From: Bacteroidota bacterium
Lineage (GTDB): Bacteria > Bacteroidota > Bacteroidia > Bacteroidales > JACABE01
Length of the DNA stretch: 64,000 nucleotides
Direction: 5' to 3'
Assembly: GCA_013377005.1 (NCBI GenBank)
Contig: JACABE010000001.1
Location: forward strand, 149,307-213,306
Part shown: positions 33,891 through 43,450 of the stretch, one piece after another
Layout: each line of letters starts with the position of its first letter
Numbering within the stretch: position 1 is the stretch's first letter
Notes under the pieces: generated by a model
The model's database searches: none
Told to the model about the DNA's origin: nothing
Seen by the model: only the letters and a program-made list of their open reading frames with translations
Made by a program: the position numbers and the translations under genes

Positions 33891-36017
33891 TTAGTAGAAG
33901 AAGATTCTATTGTCTTCTATTTTAGCTTTGTCCTGTATTGCCTTGTAAGCATCGTTTCCTGCTCTTTGTTGGAACATTCCTTGCATCTGCATTTTAACCA
34001 TTGTATAATCTTTAGCTGCAGGTGCTTTAACAATATCATCAACACAAACTACATACACTCCACTATAGCCTTTAATTGGTTTTGAAACAGCATCTTTTTT
34101 CATCGAAAAAGTCGTACCAATAACTTCTGGTTCATACCCTTTTCTTCCAACATTATAAGCTGCAAAATTTAATTGAGCAACTGTATCAACTTGTGTGTTA
34201 AATTTAACGGCTAATTGGTTCAGATCTTTGTTAGAGGCCAATGCTGTTTTTAATTTCTCCTGAATTATTAATGCTTTTTTGTCTCTTTTAACAACAAATT
34301 CAAGTCTTTGTTTTAATTGAGCTAATGGAGCAATCCCTTTTTCGCGAACTTCTTTAACTACAGCTACTACAAATTTATTGTCAAATTCAAAAACTTGTTT
34401 TGAAATATCATTCTTTTTAGTATCTTCATTAAATGACCATCTAACTAATTCTCTTGCGTTTTCAATGCCAGGAATATTATCAGCCATTGGTTGGATATAT
34501 TCAGCTGTACGTTTGTTTAAGCCTTCTTTTTTGATAGTAGCTTCAAATTGTTCTACTGTAGTATTTTCGCTTGCAAATTTATTAGCCTGAGCAAATACAT
34601 TTTTATATGTTTGATTACTTGCTTCCAGACTACGTGAAATTAAAGCAACACGAACTTTCTTTTCAGGTGCTTTTTTCCCGGTAATATTTATAATATGAAA
34701 TCCAAATGGAGACTCAACCACTACAGTTTCTCCAACCTTTCCTTTAAGAACAGCCTCGTTAAAAGAAGAAATCATTTTTTGGTCTTCAAACCAACCTAAA
34801 TCACCTTTGTTTTCTTTTGCAGAAGGATCATCTGAAGTTGATGCAGCAAACACAGAGAATTTTGCTGTATCCTTTTGGATTATAATTTTTAAGCTATCTG
34901 CAATTTTTTTTGCTTCGTCTTTTGTTCTTTTTACAGTTTCTGCAGCGCCATAAGCACCTTGAAATGAAAGAAGTATATGTCTTGCTTTCATTGAGTCAGG
35001 ACGCATCTGAACATCCATTAATTTAGCCATTTTAAATGAACCCTTGTCCATAAATGGAGGGAAAATTGCACCTACACTTGCATTAAAAACAGCAGAATCA
35101 ATACTATAAGGTAATACACCTCTTTTTTTGAAAGTACTGTCGTAACGAGTATCAGAAAAAGAATTTACGTATTCTGGAATATTGTCAGAAGTTTGAAAAT
35201 CGGCAAATACATTGTTAACTATTTTTGTGGTAGCTTCAACATCTTCTTTTGATGGAAGCACTTCGAACATCACATAATCAATATCCCTTGATGGTTCTTG
35301 TTCAAATTCCTGTTTATGTTCTTCGTAGTAAGCTTCATAATCTTTATCAGTTAGTTTAACTGTACTGTCAGAAACTGTTGAATAGTCAACTGATACCAAA
35401 CGACATTTTGCAAAATCATTTTGAGCTTCATATGCTTTTTTTGCAAATGCTTTTGGCATATAAAAACTTTTTGCAATTAAATTATTATATTTTGTACGAA
35501 TTCTTTCAGTTTTAATATATTCTTCAATTGATTTCCAATTTTTTTGTTCTTCTGGTTTCATTTGGTCAAAACCATTAATAATAGACATTACTCTTTGTCT
35601 ATCAACTTGTCCTGTTTTGGGGTTTGTGAAATTCTGAATAATAAATTGGTGTAAAAATTTACCGTAGAACATGTCATTCATTTCTTCAGTAGAAACTTCA
35701 ATGGAAAGTTCTTCATATTCTTTTCCCATCAAAATATCACTTACTAATTGATTCCATACATTTTGACGTACTTGAAATAATTCCTGAGAAGTAAGATTTT
35801 CCTTACGTTGTTGTTGCTTCATTTGAGCAACCTGGTCTTCCATTTTTCTTTCGAATTCGGTATAGGTAATGTCTGTGCCATTAATAATACCTAATTTTTT
35901 ATTTTTGAACCCTTTAGTGCTTTTAAATGCATCTTGCAATACAAATCCAGCAATAGCAATACCAATTAAAATAATTAGTAAACCTGATCTTTTTCTTATT
36001 GTTCCTATAATAGCCAT
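33891..36017 (-). CDS. PpiD-like membrane-anchored peptidyl-prolyl isomerase/chaperone
   Basis: 708 residues. One N-terminal membrane helix (about 12-30, GLLIILIGIAIAGFVL), a SurA_N-like chaperone domain (about 40-330), a parvulin domain (about 340-445) with the family-typical ARHILLSF, GDLGWFEDQKM and GFHIINI segments, and a long C-terminal part with a possible second, degenerate isomerase domain. It would assist folding of exported proteins at the periplasmic face. It has its own -7 element at 36041-36048. Confidence 0.93.
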   Translation of the reverse strand: MAIIGTIRKRSGLLIILIGIAIAGFVLQDAFKSTKGFKNKKLGIINGTDITYTEFERKMEDQVAQMKQQQRKENLTSQELFQVRQNVWNQLVSDILMGKEYEELSIEVSTEEMNDMFYGKFLHQFIIQNFTNPKTGQVDRQRVMSIINGFDQMKPEEQKNWKSIEEYIKTERIRTKYNNLIAKSFYMPKAFAKKAYEAQNDFAKCRLVSVDYSTVSDSTVKLTDKDYEAYYEEHKQEFEQEPSRDIDYVMFEVLPSKEDVEATTKIVNNVFADFQTSDNIPEYVNSFSDTRYDSTFKKRGVLPYSIDSAVFNASVGAIFPPFMDKGSFKMAKLMDVQMRPDSMKARHILLSFQGAYGAAETVKRTKDEAKKIADSLKIIIQKDTAKFSVFAASTSDDPSAKENKGDLGWFEDQKMISSFNEAVLKGKVGETVVVESPFGFHIINITGKKAPEKKVRVALISRSLEASNQTYKNVFAQANKFASENTTVEQFEATIKKEGLNKRTAEYIQPMADNIPGIENARELVRWSFNEDTKKNDISKQVFEFDNKFVVAVVKEVREKGIAPLAQLKQRLEFVVKRDKKALIIQEKLKTALASNKDLNQLAVKFNTQVDTVAQLNFAAYNVGRKGYEPEVIGTTFSMKKDAVSKPIKGYSGVYVVCVDDIVKAPAAKDYTMVKMQMQGMFQQRAGNDAYKAIQDKAKIEDNRIFFY

Positions 36018-36040
36018 AGTTCTTTTTTTTAAATAGTTGG

Positions 36041-36048
36041 CAAATTTA
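36041..36048 (-). promoter_or_regulatory. Candidate -7 element TAAATTTG for the PpiD-like gene
   Basis: Exact TAnnTTTG match on the minus strand, 23 nt before the ATG at 36017. Confidence 0.45.
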
Positions 36049-36208
36049 CATTTTTTTTTGTAATTTATAATGTTTTTTGTGCAAATTTTGTAAAATCAGG
36101 ATTTCTTACTATTGATTTTATAGTGACAATAGCAATATCTTTACTTTAAGTGAGGCTGTGATTAGGTATTATTTGATAGAAAAAACTTACTGTTTTCTTT
36201 AATCTAAA

Positions 36209-37477
36209 CTAGTCAATATTTATTTTTACATTCACTTTTTCGATACGGGTTTCACAGGCTTCAAGAATAGTGAATATAAAATTACCTATAATTATTTCGT
36301 CGTTCAAATTGGGAATGCTTTCATGGGAATGAATAATTAATCCTGCCAGTGTTTCAAAATCATCTGTTTTTGGTAAACCTAACTGATACTTATCATTCAG
36401 GAAATCTATTTCTAGTCTTCCCGAGAAAATATATTCATTTTCGGAAATTTGTTTTTCGATGTGATCTTCTGTATCATACTCGTCATTTATTTCTCCAAAA
36501 ATTTCTTCTATAACGTCTTCAAGTGTTAGCATTCCTGACGTTCCTCCGAATTCATCAACCACTAAAGCAACGTTCTTTCTTTGCTCGATAAAAGTTGACA
36601 AAAGCTTATTGGCAAGCATAGTTTCGGGAACTATTATTATAGGTTTAATAATCTGATTGATGCTCTGAGGTTTTTTGAGCATATCGTGAGAATGCACATA
36701 TCCAATAATTACATCAATTGTATTTTCGTATATAAGTATTTTTGAGAGATTAGTTTCAATAAATAATGCTATCAAATCTTGAATATTTGTATTTATTTCT
36801 GTAGCAATTATTTCGGTACGAGGAATCATACATTCACGTAACTTCACTTCTCTAAAATCAATTGCATTTTGAAACATTTGCAATTCTTGCTGAATTTCGT
36901 TATTTTCATTGTTGTCACTTGAAAATTCATTGATAAAATTATCTACATCAACAGGTGTAAATACTTGATTTTGGTGATGAAAATTTACTTTAAATAGTCG
37001 TTTAAGCAAAAATTCTGAAAATGCTATAAATAAAAATGTAATTGGAAAAAGTAAATAGTAAAAAATTAAAGCAGGAATTGTAAAAAAACGCAAAGTAGTA
37101 TTTGCATTTATTTTGAAAAGAATTTTAGGCAAGAATTCAGCCGTAATCAATATTATTAGGGTTGCAATAATTGTTTGAATCAGGAGTATAAGAGACTCGG
37201 AATGAAAATTAGCAGGAAGGATATTAATAATTTGTGGTTGAAGTATTCTTACGATAACAATACCATAAATAACTAAAGCTATATTATTTCCGAGCAATAA
37301 TGCACTTATAAATTTCCATGGAGTTTTAGAAAAATTTGAGAGAATAACCGCAGAGAAAGAGCCTTTGTTTTTGTCAACTTCAATTTTCAATTTATTAGCA
37401 GTAATAAAAGCAATCTCCATTCCTGAAAAAAAAGCAGATAACAATAGCATTGTTAATATTATAAGCAAATCATTCAT
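36209..37477 (-). CDS. CorC/HlyC-type CNNM and CBS domain membrane protein
   Basis: 422 residues. N-terminal CNNM (DUF21) domain with four hydrophobic segments (about 1-150), a CBS pair (about 205-330; MIPRTEI, FGGTSGMLTLEDVIEEIFGEI), and the C-terminal CorC_HlyC domain (about 340-420). Relatives take part in Mg2+ or Co2+ efflux. It lies 6 nt after lptC, in one operon with it. In flavobacteria a similar protein (GldE) is tied to gliding; the neighbours here do not match that locus. Confidence 0.92.
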   Translation of the reverse strand: MNDLLIILTMLLLSAFFSGMEIAFITANKLKIEVDKNKGSFSAVILSNFSKTPWKFISALLLGNNIALVIYGIVIVRILQPQIINILPANFHSESLILLIQTIIATLIILITAEFLPKILFKINANTTLRFFTIPALIFYYLLFPITFLFIAFSEFLLKRLFKVNFHHQNQVFTPVDVDNFINEFSSDNNENNEIQQELQMFQNAIDFREVKLRECMIPRTEIIATEINTNIQDLIALFIETNLSKILIYENTIDVIIGYVHSHDMLKKPQSINQIIKPIIIVPETMLANKLLSTFIEQRKNVALVVDEFGGTSGMLTLEDVIEEIFGEINDEYDTEDHIEKQISENEYIFSGRLEIDFLNDKYQLGLPKTDDFETLAGLIIHSHESIPNLNDEIIIGNFIFTILEACETRIEKVNVKINID

Positions 37478-37483
37478 TCTGAA

Positions 37484-38077
37484 TTATTCTTTATCAACAT
37501 TAAAACCTCCTCTTACATGTCGAAGTTCATATTTATTAAAACTTTGGTCAGCATCAAAACCATCTCCGTACAAAACATTGTCTTTGTTAACACGTTTTAC
37601 AGCTACATTAGAAGATATTGTTTTTCTGTTTTGATCCCAAAGAATACTTTCCGTATAAATAGTATCTCCTTTTTTATAATCAATAATTACTACATTGTTT
37701 TTAGCTTCCATTATCTTTCTTTCCTCATAATTAACTGCGTAGTTAGCGGAAAGTTTCATCTTTTCTTTTCTGTTTTCATCATAGAAAACAACACTCAAAC
37801 CTTTGGGATATTTAGAATAAGATTGTTCGCCTTGATAGCGGTCTAATTGAGGGCTGGTCATGAAAAATTGTAATTTGCCTGAATCGCTTGCTATTACAGT
37901 AATATCTTTAGCTGATTCAACAGGTGATTTTGCAAAATCTGTTAATGATTTTATTTTCTCCATATCGTTCTGGCAAGAAGCAATAAGCAAAACTAATAAA
38001 ATCGCAGCACCCAGTTTCATAACATGATGCCAATGTAGTTTTTCTAAATATAAATCGAATCTATGTTTATTTATCAA
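37484..38077 (-). CDS. lptC: LPS export ABC transporter periplasmic protein LptC
   Basis: 197 residues from the ATG at 38077, which has the A-rich context usual in this phylum; an internal ATG at 38020 would start a compact lipoprotein signal (lipobox LIASC) and is a good alternative. The remainder is an LptC/OstA-like beta-jellyroll with LSANYAVNYEERKIMEAKNNVVI and GDGFDADQSFNKY. It passes LPS from LptBFG to LptA in the periplasm. It sits in the run coaX - outer membrane protein - lptC - corC. Confidence 0.88.
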   Translation of the reverse strand: MINKHRFDLYLEKLHWHHVMKLGAAILLVLLIASCQNDMEKIKSLTDFAKSPVESAKDITVIASDSGKLQFFMTSPQLDRYQGEQSYSKYPKGLSVVFYDENRKEKMKLSANYAVNYEERKIMEAKNNVVIIDYKKGDTIYTESILWDQNRKTISSNVAVKRVNKDNVLYGDGFDADQSFNKYELRHVRGGFNVDKE

Positions 38078-38116
38078 TTTTACAAAGTGTTGTAATTATA
38101 TCAACTTTTATCGTTT

Positions 38117-39406
38117 TTAGTCAAATTTTCTTTTAAAGAACCAGAAATCATAAGCCGAAAATCCAATAGTAATTTTTGTAAAATTCTCTTTAATTAAATT
38201 ATTATCAACTGTACCTCTTTTCCCGTATTCAATTCCTAAGTTAACAGTTGATTTGCTTTTTCTTAGAGGCAATCCTAATCCAAAACTTATGCCAAATTCA
38301 TCAATCTGGTTATTATCAATTTTTAAATTTGTGGTTGTATATCTAAATCCAGCCCTGTAAGTTACTCTTTTGAAATATTTTGATGAATAATAATCAGGTT
38401 TCATTTCTCCTCCAACAGATATTCTCATACTATTTGTTAAAGAAGGGTCTGTTAAATCATTGTAAGAATATTTTGCCCAATTTTGCCAGTTAAAATCAGC
38501 ACCTATGAGCCATTTATTAGCTTTTTCTAAAGTAAAACCTATTCCTGCACTCATTGGAATATGAATTTTTCCATCAGTACTTTGGGTGAAATTTGTGGAA
38601 GTGTCATGTACATATTCATAACCAGTGGTGCTTTCTGAAAAGCTATAAACCAACTTATCTTCTGTAGTTTTTGCATTCATTGCATTGCTAAAAACAATTC
38701 CTGTTCCAAGAGTTAAATCATTTCCGATTTTTTTAGTGTATTGCAGCCCAAAATTGAAATTAAAGATACCAATATTGGTTGATAATACATCTTTGATATT
38801 ATAAGTATATAAAGAATCAGGAAAATAGACTTTTTGAATTCTGTCAATAAAGCCAAATAAGTAAGAAACATTTACTCCTAAAGATAAATTTTGATTAATT
38901 TTAAAAGCTTGTCCAATAAAAAACTGATTGATACCGCCTTGGCCTTCGGATTTGTATTTTACATTCCCAAGCCCTGAAACTACTGAGTTTTCAGAAACAT
39001 TGTATCCAACACTACTATAGGGTATTAAACCGAAACTTCCTTTCCACCATTTATTTATTGGGAAACCGAAAGTAATATATGCCAATGAAGTATAATTGGA
39101 TTTTTGACTTAAAGTGCTTGTTTCTAGTTTTGTAAAATTACTCAATAAACCCCCTTCGAAAACGAAAGATAGTGAGTCAAAACTTGTGTATGATGCAGGA
39201 TTGAGCACATTTACGGAAGTAGGATTTCTAACAGCATACCCAATTCCTCCCATTGCGGTGTATCTGTTATTGTTATAGGATTGAAGTTCACCAATCCCAA
39301 AGCGGGAATATGGGGAATGAATCCTGTTTTGAGCATTTAAATCCAAGATTGACATAATAAAAATCACAATAAGGACTGATATTATTTTTCTGTTAACTTT
39401 TAGCAT
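38117..39406 (-). CDS. Outer membrane beta-barrel protein, conserved neighbour of coaX
   Basis: 429 residues. Signal peptide ending LNAQ (1-25), then RIHSPYSRFGIGELQ, an opening common to this Bacteroidota family, and a barrel-like sequence with FadL/PorV-like features (NPAS near residue 69). The chain ends WFFKRKFD. It overlaps the coaX end by 14 nt and precedes lptC, so it is in the same transcript. A role in the outer membrane, perhaps tied to LPS transport by context, is inferred; none is established. Confidence 0.8.
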   Translation of the reverse strand: MLKVNRKIISVLIVIFIMSILDLNAQNRIHSPYSRFGIGELQSYNNNRYTAMGGIGYAVRNPTSVNVLNPASYTSFDSLSFVFEGGLLSNFTKLETSTLSQKSNYTSLAYITFGFPINKWWKGSFGLIPYSSVGYNVSENSVVSGLGNVKYKSEGQGGINQFFIGQAFKINQNLSLGVNVSYLFGFIDRIQKVYFPDSLYTYNIKDVLSTNIGIFNFNFGLQYTKKIGNDLTLGTGIVFSNAMNAKTTEDKLVYSFSESTTGYEYVHDTSTNFTQSTDGKIHIPMSAGIGFTLEKANKWLIGADFNWQNWAKYSYNDLTDPSLTNSMRISVGGEMKPDYYSSKYFKRVTYRAGFRYTTTNLKIDNNQIDEFGISFGLGLPLRKSKSTVNLGIEYGKRGTVDNNLIKENFTKITIGFSAYDFWFFKRKFD

Positions 39407-40118
39407 TAAAATCGAGTATTATGTTTAGTCCAATTAAAACAATATTTGAAACTGCAAAGATGCTATTTTTTAATATTTTATCAAAATATTTCATATCACC
39501 TCCGCTTAGAATTATTTTTAAATTTTTATAATCTTCTGAATATTTATATGTTATGCCTTTATATTCATATAAAATCCCATTGATTACGCCTGATAAAATT
39601 GAATTTTCAGTAGAATCTCCAATAATGGGTGTCTTGGTTCTTTTTTCTATTAACGGCAGTTTTCCTGTAAAAGTATGTAAAGCTTTAAATCGTATTGAAA
39701 TACCGGGAGAAATAGCTCCACCAAGATATTCTGCCTCTTTGTTGACAAATTCATAGGTAATACATGTTCCAGCAATAATAACTAATACATTTTGCTTTGG
39801 GAATAAGTGATTTCCCGCAATTGCTGCAGCCAATCTGTCTTTACCCAGTGATTGTGGGGTTGTGTATTTATTAGATATCGGAATCGGAGTGTTTTCTGTA
39901 AATTCTATAAAATTAAAATTATCATTGAGAAAGGTTTTAATTGCAACAGGATAATCAATTACTGAAGAAAGAATTGCTGATTTAATTGGCAGATTAACAA
40001 TTGCTTGCTGTATTTTCTCCAATGTTATTTTTTTATATGCATGCATTTTCAACATTTGATTACCTTCAAAAATTGCAATTTTTTGTAATGTATTACCAAA
40101 GTCTAAAACCAATTTCAT
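39393..40118 (-). CDS. coaX: Type III pantothenate kinase
   Basis: 241 residues from ATG at 40118; an upstream ATG at 40148 lies before the -7 element (40136-40143) and is rejected. DFGNT near the N-terminus binds phosphate; PQSLGKDRLAAA, AGTCITYE and YLGGAISPGISIRFKALH are CoaX signatures. It catalyses the first step of CoA synthesis and needs a monovalent cation. First gene of the coaX - OMP - lptC - corC operon. Confidence 0.95.
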   Translation of the reverse strand: MKLVLDFGNTLQKIAIFEGNQMLKMHAYKKITLEKIQQAIVNLPIKSAILSSVIDYPVAIKTFLNDNFNFIEFTENTPIPISNKYTTPQSLGKDRLAAAIAGNHLFPKQNVLVIIAGTCITYEFVNKEAEYLGGAISPGISIRFKALHTFTGKLPLIEKRTKTPIIGDSTENSILSGVINGILYEYKGITYKYSEDYKNLKIILSGGDMKYFDKILKNSIFAVSNIVLIGLNIILDFNAKS

Positions 40119-40135
40119 ATTAAATATTTGAACTG

Positions 40136-40143
40136 CAAAGTTA
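40136..40143 (-). promoter_or_regulatory. Candidate -7 element TAACTTTG for the coaX operon
   Basis: Exact TAnnTTTG match on the minus strand, 17 nt before the ATG at 40118. Confidence 0.45.
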
Positions 40144-40280
40144 ATCAAAATTAATAGAATAGCGGTATTTGATTTTTTGTTAAAAATGCATAATTAAAAT
40201 TTCAACAACAAAATAACAGCTTTCAAATTCTTTTTTGTGGCATTCAACGAAAGTATTTTTTATGCTTGAATAATCTATTC

Positions 40281-40288
40281 TACTTTTG
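40281..40288 (+). promoter_or_regulatory. Candidate -7 element TACTTTTG for the beta-barrel gene at 40336
   Basis: Exact TAnnTTTG match 47 nt before the ATG. It may also serve the receptor genes downstream, for which no closer element was found. Confidence 0.4.
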
Positions 40289-40335
40289 CACATTATTTGT
40301 ACAAAAAATCGTTTAATAAATAAAAAATTAGATAC

Positions 40336-41010
40336 ATGAAAGAAATATTTTTAACAACAGTAATTGCATTTAGTGTTTTTATGTTAAATGCTCAAAATGA
40401 AAAACCCACACAATATATATTTGGGAATAATGGGAAAATCACTGTAAATGGGTTTGGTGCACCTATTGTAGAATTTTCATCAAAAGGTGGAAGTATTGCA
40501 GTTTCAACAGGTGGCGGTGGTGCAGTTTTGTTAAATCAAACATTTTATATTGGAGCTTATGGCATGGGATTGGCTACAGAACATGATTTAGAAGGCCTAA
40601 AGGTAATGCAATCAAACGGAGAAATTATTAATTATCCAACCATGCGTACTTCTTTTGGTCATGGTGGTTTTTGGCTTGGTTATATTCACAATAGAAAAGA
40701 TGCTTTTCACTGGGTTGTTAGTACTAAAATTGGTTGGGGTTCAATTGACTTAGTGGATGCAGACTTTGAAAAAGATTCGCATACAAAAGTTGGTTTAGAT
40801 CAGGTATTTGTACTTACACCACAAATAGAAATGGAAATGAACCTAACCAGATGGTTTAAAATAAATATAGGAGCTGGTTATCGTTATGTAAGTGGTGTGG
40901 ACAAAACATATTTAAATGAAAAAGGAGAAACACTTTCATTTTACAAATCATCTGACTTTAACAGCCCTCAAGCTTCTATAAGCTTTTTGTTTGGAGGATT
41001 TGGACGATAA
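40336..41010 (+). CDS. Outer membrane beta-barrel protein
   Basis: 224 residues. Signal peptide ending LNAQ (1-20); then a glycine-rich run (SSKGGSIAVSTGGGGAVLL, about 49-67) and barrel-like strands to the C-terminus, which ends FLFGGFGR. Family not recognised. It lies 78 nt before a TonB-dependent receptor gene on the same strand and could share its transcript. Confidence 0.7.
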   Translation: MKEIFLTTVIAFSVFMLNAQNEKPTQYIFGNNGKITVNGFGAPIVEFSSKGGSIAVSTGGGGAVLLNQTFYIGAYGMGLATEHDLEGLKVMQSNGEIINYPTMRTSFGHGGFWLGYIHNRKDAFHWVVSTKIGWGSIDLVDADFEKDSHTKVGLDQVFVLTPQIEMEMNLTRWFKINIGAGYRYVSGVDKTYLNEKGETLSFYKSSDFNSPQASISFLFGGFGR

Positions 41011-41088
41011 TACTTTTATAATCCACAAACATTAAAAGCCATTAAATTTTAATATTAAATATTAAAAAGAGTCTCAATAAATCCACAC

Positions 41089-43446
41089 ATGAAACATAAT
41101 AATTTACTATTACTTTGTTTGTTTTTTATAATTACTATCACATTTGTTAAAGCATCAAATCCAATAACTGATTTAGATAAAAAGCCAATTGTAAGCGGAA
41201 GTGTAAAAGATGCCAAAACAGGAGAGCAACTCCTTGGTGCAACATTATATATTAAAGAATTAAAATCTGGAGTAGCTACCAATATGTATGGATTTTATTC
41301 TTTAAGTATTCCTGCAGGAAAATACACATTAGTTTATTCATACGTTGGATATGAAAACTTTGTGAAAGAAATAAATATTAAGGAGAATATGACACTTAAC
41401 GTGGAGTTACAACCAAAGCAACAAGAACTGAAAGAAATTGTAATTAAAGAAAAGCGAAATAATGAAAATGTTACAAAAAATGAAATGAGTGTTGTTCGTA
41501 TGGATGCTAAAACGATTCGAAAGATTCCTGCTTTTATGGGTGAAGTGGATGTTATAAAAGCTTTACAATTATTACCAGGCATTCAAACTACAAGCGAAGG
41601 TTCTTCTGGTTTTAGTGTAAGAGGTGGTAGCCCTGATCAAAATCTTATTTTACTGGACGAAGCAACTGTTTATAATGCTTCTCACTTATTGGGTTTCTTT
41701 TCAGTATTCAACAATGATGCTATTAAAGATGTAAAAATATACAAAGGTGATATTCCTATGAATTATGGTGGAAGATTATCTTCTGTGTTGGATGTGAGAA
41801 TGAATGATGGAAATCAAAAGAATTTTTCGGCAACAGGAGGAATAGGTACAATATCAAGTAGGTTAACCATTGAAGCACCTTTAATTAAAGACAAAACATC
41901 GTTTATAATGTCGGGAAGAAGAACTTATTTTGATTTATTTTTACCTTTATCTTCTGATAAAAATGTAAGAGATAACGTTTTGTATTTTTATGATTTCAAT
42001 GCAAAAATATCACATACAATTAATGAGAATAACAGATTATACCTTTCTGGATATTTTGGAAGAGATGTTTTTAATAATAGCTTTTCAAAATTAACATCAG
42101 GAAACCAAACATTTACATTGAGATGGAATCATTTGTTTTCAAAGAAGTTGTTTTCAAACTTTATGTTTGTTTATAGCAAATACGATTATTATTTAGGAAC
42201 TCCTGAAGGTGAAGCATATTCTTTTGATTGGAATTCAAGAATGAGGGATTATGGCTTAAAAGCGGATTTTACTTTATATTCAAATCCTAAAAATACGATT
42301 AAATTTGGTGTAAGCAGTATTTATCATATTTTCCAACCCGGAAGTGCTAAAGGAACAGGTTCCCAAAGTATGTTTAATGAATTTACTGTTCCTTCATCTT
42401 ATGCACTTGAAAATGGTTTGTATTTGGGTAACGATCAAAAAATTAATAATAAAATTACCATGAAATATGGCTTGAGGTTTTCTATGTTTCAAAATGTAGG
42501 ACCTGCAACCATTTATAATTACAATAGTAATTTCGAATCAATTGATTCAACAGTTTATAAATCCGGTGATTTTTACAAAACATTCAGCGGTCTTGAACCT
42601 CGCTTTGGAATTAGTTATAATATTAATGAGGAGTCTTCCATAAAAGCAAACTATTCAAGGACATTCCAATATATTCAGTTGGCTCAGAATTCTACTTCAG
42701 GCACACCACTGGATGTATGGTTTCCTGCCAGCAAGAATGTGAAACCACAACGTTGTGATCAAATAGCAATCGGCTATTTTAGAAATTTTATGGGAAACTA
42801 TATTGAAACTTCTATAGAAACATACTATAAAGAAATGAATAATTCTATTGATTTTAAAGATCATGCAGAATTATTGCTTAATGAAAAACTTGATGGGGAA
42901 CTCCGTTTTGGCAATTCCACTTCAAAAGGATTGGAAGTTTTGGTTAAAATTCCTGAAGGGAAAATCAATGGATGGGTAAGTTATACTTTATCGAAAACAG
43001 ATAGGAGTTTTGCGGATATAAATAATGGGAATACATACTTAGCGTATTATGATAAACCTCATAATATTGCTATAGTCTTGAATTATGAAATCAGCCAAAG
43101 AACTACATTGTCGGCTAATTGGGTTTATTATACTGGTTCACCTGTTACATTTCCAACAGGAAGAGCCGAAATTGGAGGCAAAATTGTTCCGATTTATTCT
43201 GACAGAAATGCATATCGTATGCCGGATTATCATCGATTAGATTTATCGTTAACCATAAAGAGCAAACCAAAACCTAATCGTAAATGGAGTTCGGAATGGA
43301 ATTTCTCAATATATAATGCTTACGGACGAAAAAATGCTTGGGCTATTAGTTTTAAACAAGATGAAAATAATCCACAAATTACTTATGCCGAAAAAACATA
43401 TTTATTTAGTTTTATTCCGGCAATTACTTACAATTTCAAATTTTAA
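41089..43446 (+). CDS. TonB-dependent receptor with carboxypeptidase-like domain
   Basis: 785 residues. Signal peptide (1-22), carboxypeptidase regulatory-like domain (about 32-115; VSGSVKDAKTGEQLLGATLYI), plug (about 130-240; LPGIQTTSEGSSGFSVRGGSPDQNLILLDE split over two strands) and a barrel ending TYNFKF. Followed after 4 nt by a DUF4249 lipoprotein gene. This pairing is common in Bacteroidota and usually marks import of an undefined ligand, distinct from SusCD glycan systems. Confidence 0.93.
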   Translation: MKHNNLLLLCLFFIITITFVKASNPITDLDKKPIVSGSVKDAKTGEQLLGATLYIKELKSGVATNMYGFYSLSIPAGKYTLVYSYVGYENFVKEINIKENMTLNVELQPKQQELKEIVIKEKRNNENVTKNEMSVVRMDAKTIRKIPAFMGEVDVIKALQLLPGIQTTSEGSSGFSVRGGSPDQNLILLDEATVYNASHLLGFFSVFNNDAIKDVKIYKGDIPMNYGGRLSSVLDVRMNDGNQKNFSATGGIGTISSRLTIEAPLIKDKTSFIMSGRRTYFDLFLPLSSDKNVRDNVLYFYDFNAKISHTINENNRLYLSGYFGRDVFNNSFSKLTSGNQTFTLRWNHLFSKKLFSNFMFVYSKYDYYLGTPEGEAYSFDWNSRMRDYGLKADFTLYSNPKNTIKFGVSSIYHIFQPGSAKGTGSQSMFNEFTVPSSYALENGLYLGNDQKINNKITMKYGLRFSMFQNVGPATIYNYNSNFESIDSTVYKSGDFYKTFSGLEPRFGISYNINEESSIKANYSRTFQYIQLAQNSTSGTPLDVWFPASKNVKPQRCDQIAIGYFRNFMGNYIETSIETYYKEMNNSIDFKDHAELLLNEKLDGELRFGNSTSKGLEVLVKIPEGKINGWVSYTLSKTDRSFADINNGNTYLAYYDKPHNIAIVLNYEISQRTTLSANWVYYTGSPVTFPTGRAEIGGKIVPIYSDRNAYRMPDYHRLDLSLTIKSKPKPNRKWSSEWNFSIYNAYGRKNAWAISFKQDENNPQITYAEKTYLFSFIPAITYNFKF

Positions 43447-43450
43447 AACC

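Noticed and set aside
43316-43450. Upstream extension of the DUF4249 gene into the receptor gene
   Set aside because: The ATG at 43451 starts a proper lipoprotein signal; the extension would place that signal internally.
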